Source: an uncultured Synergistaceae bacterium
GTDB taxonomy: Bacteria > Synergistota > Synergistia > Synergistales > Dethiosulfovibrionaceae
NCBI GenBank assembly: GCA_902489135.1
Contig: CABTYW010000008.1
Span: forward strand, 1 to 43,662
Length of the DNA stretch: 43,662 bases
Reading direction: 5' to 3'
Shown here: positions 43,523 through 43,662 of the stretch, piece by piece
Position numbering within the stretch: the stretch's first letter is position 1
Layout: each line of letters starts with the position of its first letter
Notes under the pieces: generated by a model
Database searches by the model: none
The model's input: the letters and a program-made list of their open reading frames with translations, nothing else
Told to the model about the DNA's origin: nothing
Position numbers and translations under genes: made by a program

Positions 43523-43662
43523 GACAATCCCTCCTCAATGGATGCCGCAATCTCCCTGACGGCTTTGCGCACGTCGGGAGCCTGATAGATGGGACGCCCC
43601 ATCACGATATAGTCGGCGCCGTTGCGGAATGCATCGGCGGGCGTGGCGACGCGGCTCTGGTC
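43507..43662 (-). CDS. pyrF: Orotidine-5'-phosphate decarboxylase, C-terminal part only
   Basis: The frame enters from the right edge and stops with TAA at 43507-43509; 51 residues are in the window. DQSRVATPADAFRNGADY and IVMGRPIY are the conserved C-terminal beta-strand and phosphate-binding motif of OMP decarboxylase (usually R-x-A-x-P-x-x-A and G-R-P-I). It makes UMP from OMP. Overlap of 16 nt with pyrE indicates a pyrF-pyrE-pyrR operon. Confidence 0.9.
   Translation of the reverse strand, partial: DQSRVATPADAFRNGADYIVMGRPIYQAPDVRKAVREIAASIEEGLSCAKN

Overview
The window is 43.7 kb of a GC-rich bacterial chromosome with short gaps, clear Shine-Dalgarno sites and strong intrinsic terminators. 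Gene content suggests an anaerobic, amino-acid and peptide-using bacterium of the Synergistota type. The pointers are folate-linked C1 enzymes with a separate FchA, an M20 peptidase/YfcC pair, a selenocysteine-containing SelD, a DUF401 protein and a glycogen cluster with a synthase-phosphorylase fusion. The phylum is an inference from gene content, not from a marker gene. I saw no rRNA or tRNA gene.

Layout. (1) 1-7615, plus strand: glycogen operon with debranching enzyme (3' part only), GT4/GT5-type glycosyltransferase, GH57 amylase-like enzyme and a 1419-residue fusion of GT3 glycogen synthase with GT35 alpha-glucan phosphorylase. (2) 7795-8997, minus: a TudS-related desulfidase and an ECF-transporter S component. 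(3) 9120-17450, minus: a complete type I-C CRISPR-Cas locus (cas3-cas5c-cas8c-cas7-cas4-cas1-cas2, then leader and a 6-repeat array). It is visibly more AT-rich than its surroundings and has a near-consensus promoter in front of cas3 and a hairpin terminator beyond the array. (4) 17734-21541: M20 peptidase and YfcC-type carrier on the minus strand, divergent from an IclR regulator, with overlapping promoters between them. (5) 21749-25899, minus: a secreted protein of unknown function, an M18 aminopeptidase and an FMN-dependent alpha-hydroxyacid dehydrogenase with an extra cysteine cluster. (6) 26303-30279, plus: C1-folate genes fhs, a GNAT acetyltransferase, fchA and folD. (7) 30365-35774: a TMEM43-like membrane protein, a large Sel1-repeat protein, an amidohydrolase and a small unknown protein. 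(8) 35911-40181, plus: parvulin-type PPIase, DUF401 membrane protein, AzgA-type purine permease and DUF2905 protein. (9) 40306-41352, plus: selD, read through an in-frame UGA. (10) 41442-43662, minus: pyrF (partial), pyrE, pyrR and a TroA-like secreted protein.

How they work together. The first operon makes, remodels and breaks down glycogen. The C1 cluster interconverts formate, formyl-, methenyl- and methylene-tetrahydrofolate; the FolD here lacks the usual catalytic lysine, so the neighbouring FchA may do the cyclohydrolase step. The most easily missed gene is selD: its true start lies 81 nt upstream of the open frame, and residue 16 is encoded by UGA followed by a hairpin that fits a bacterial SECIS element.
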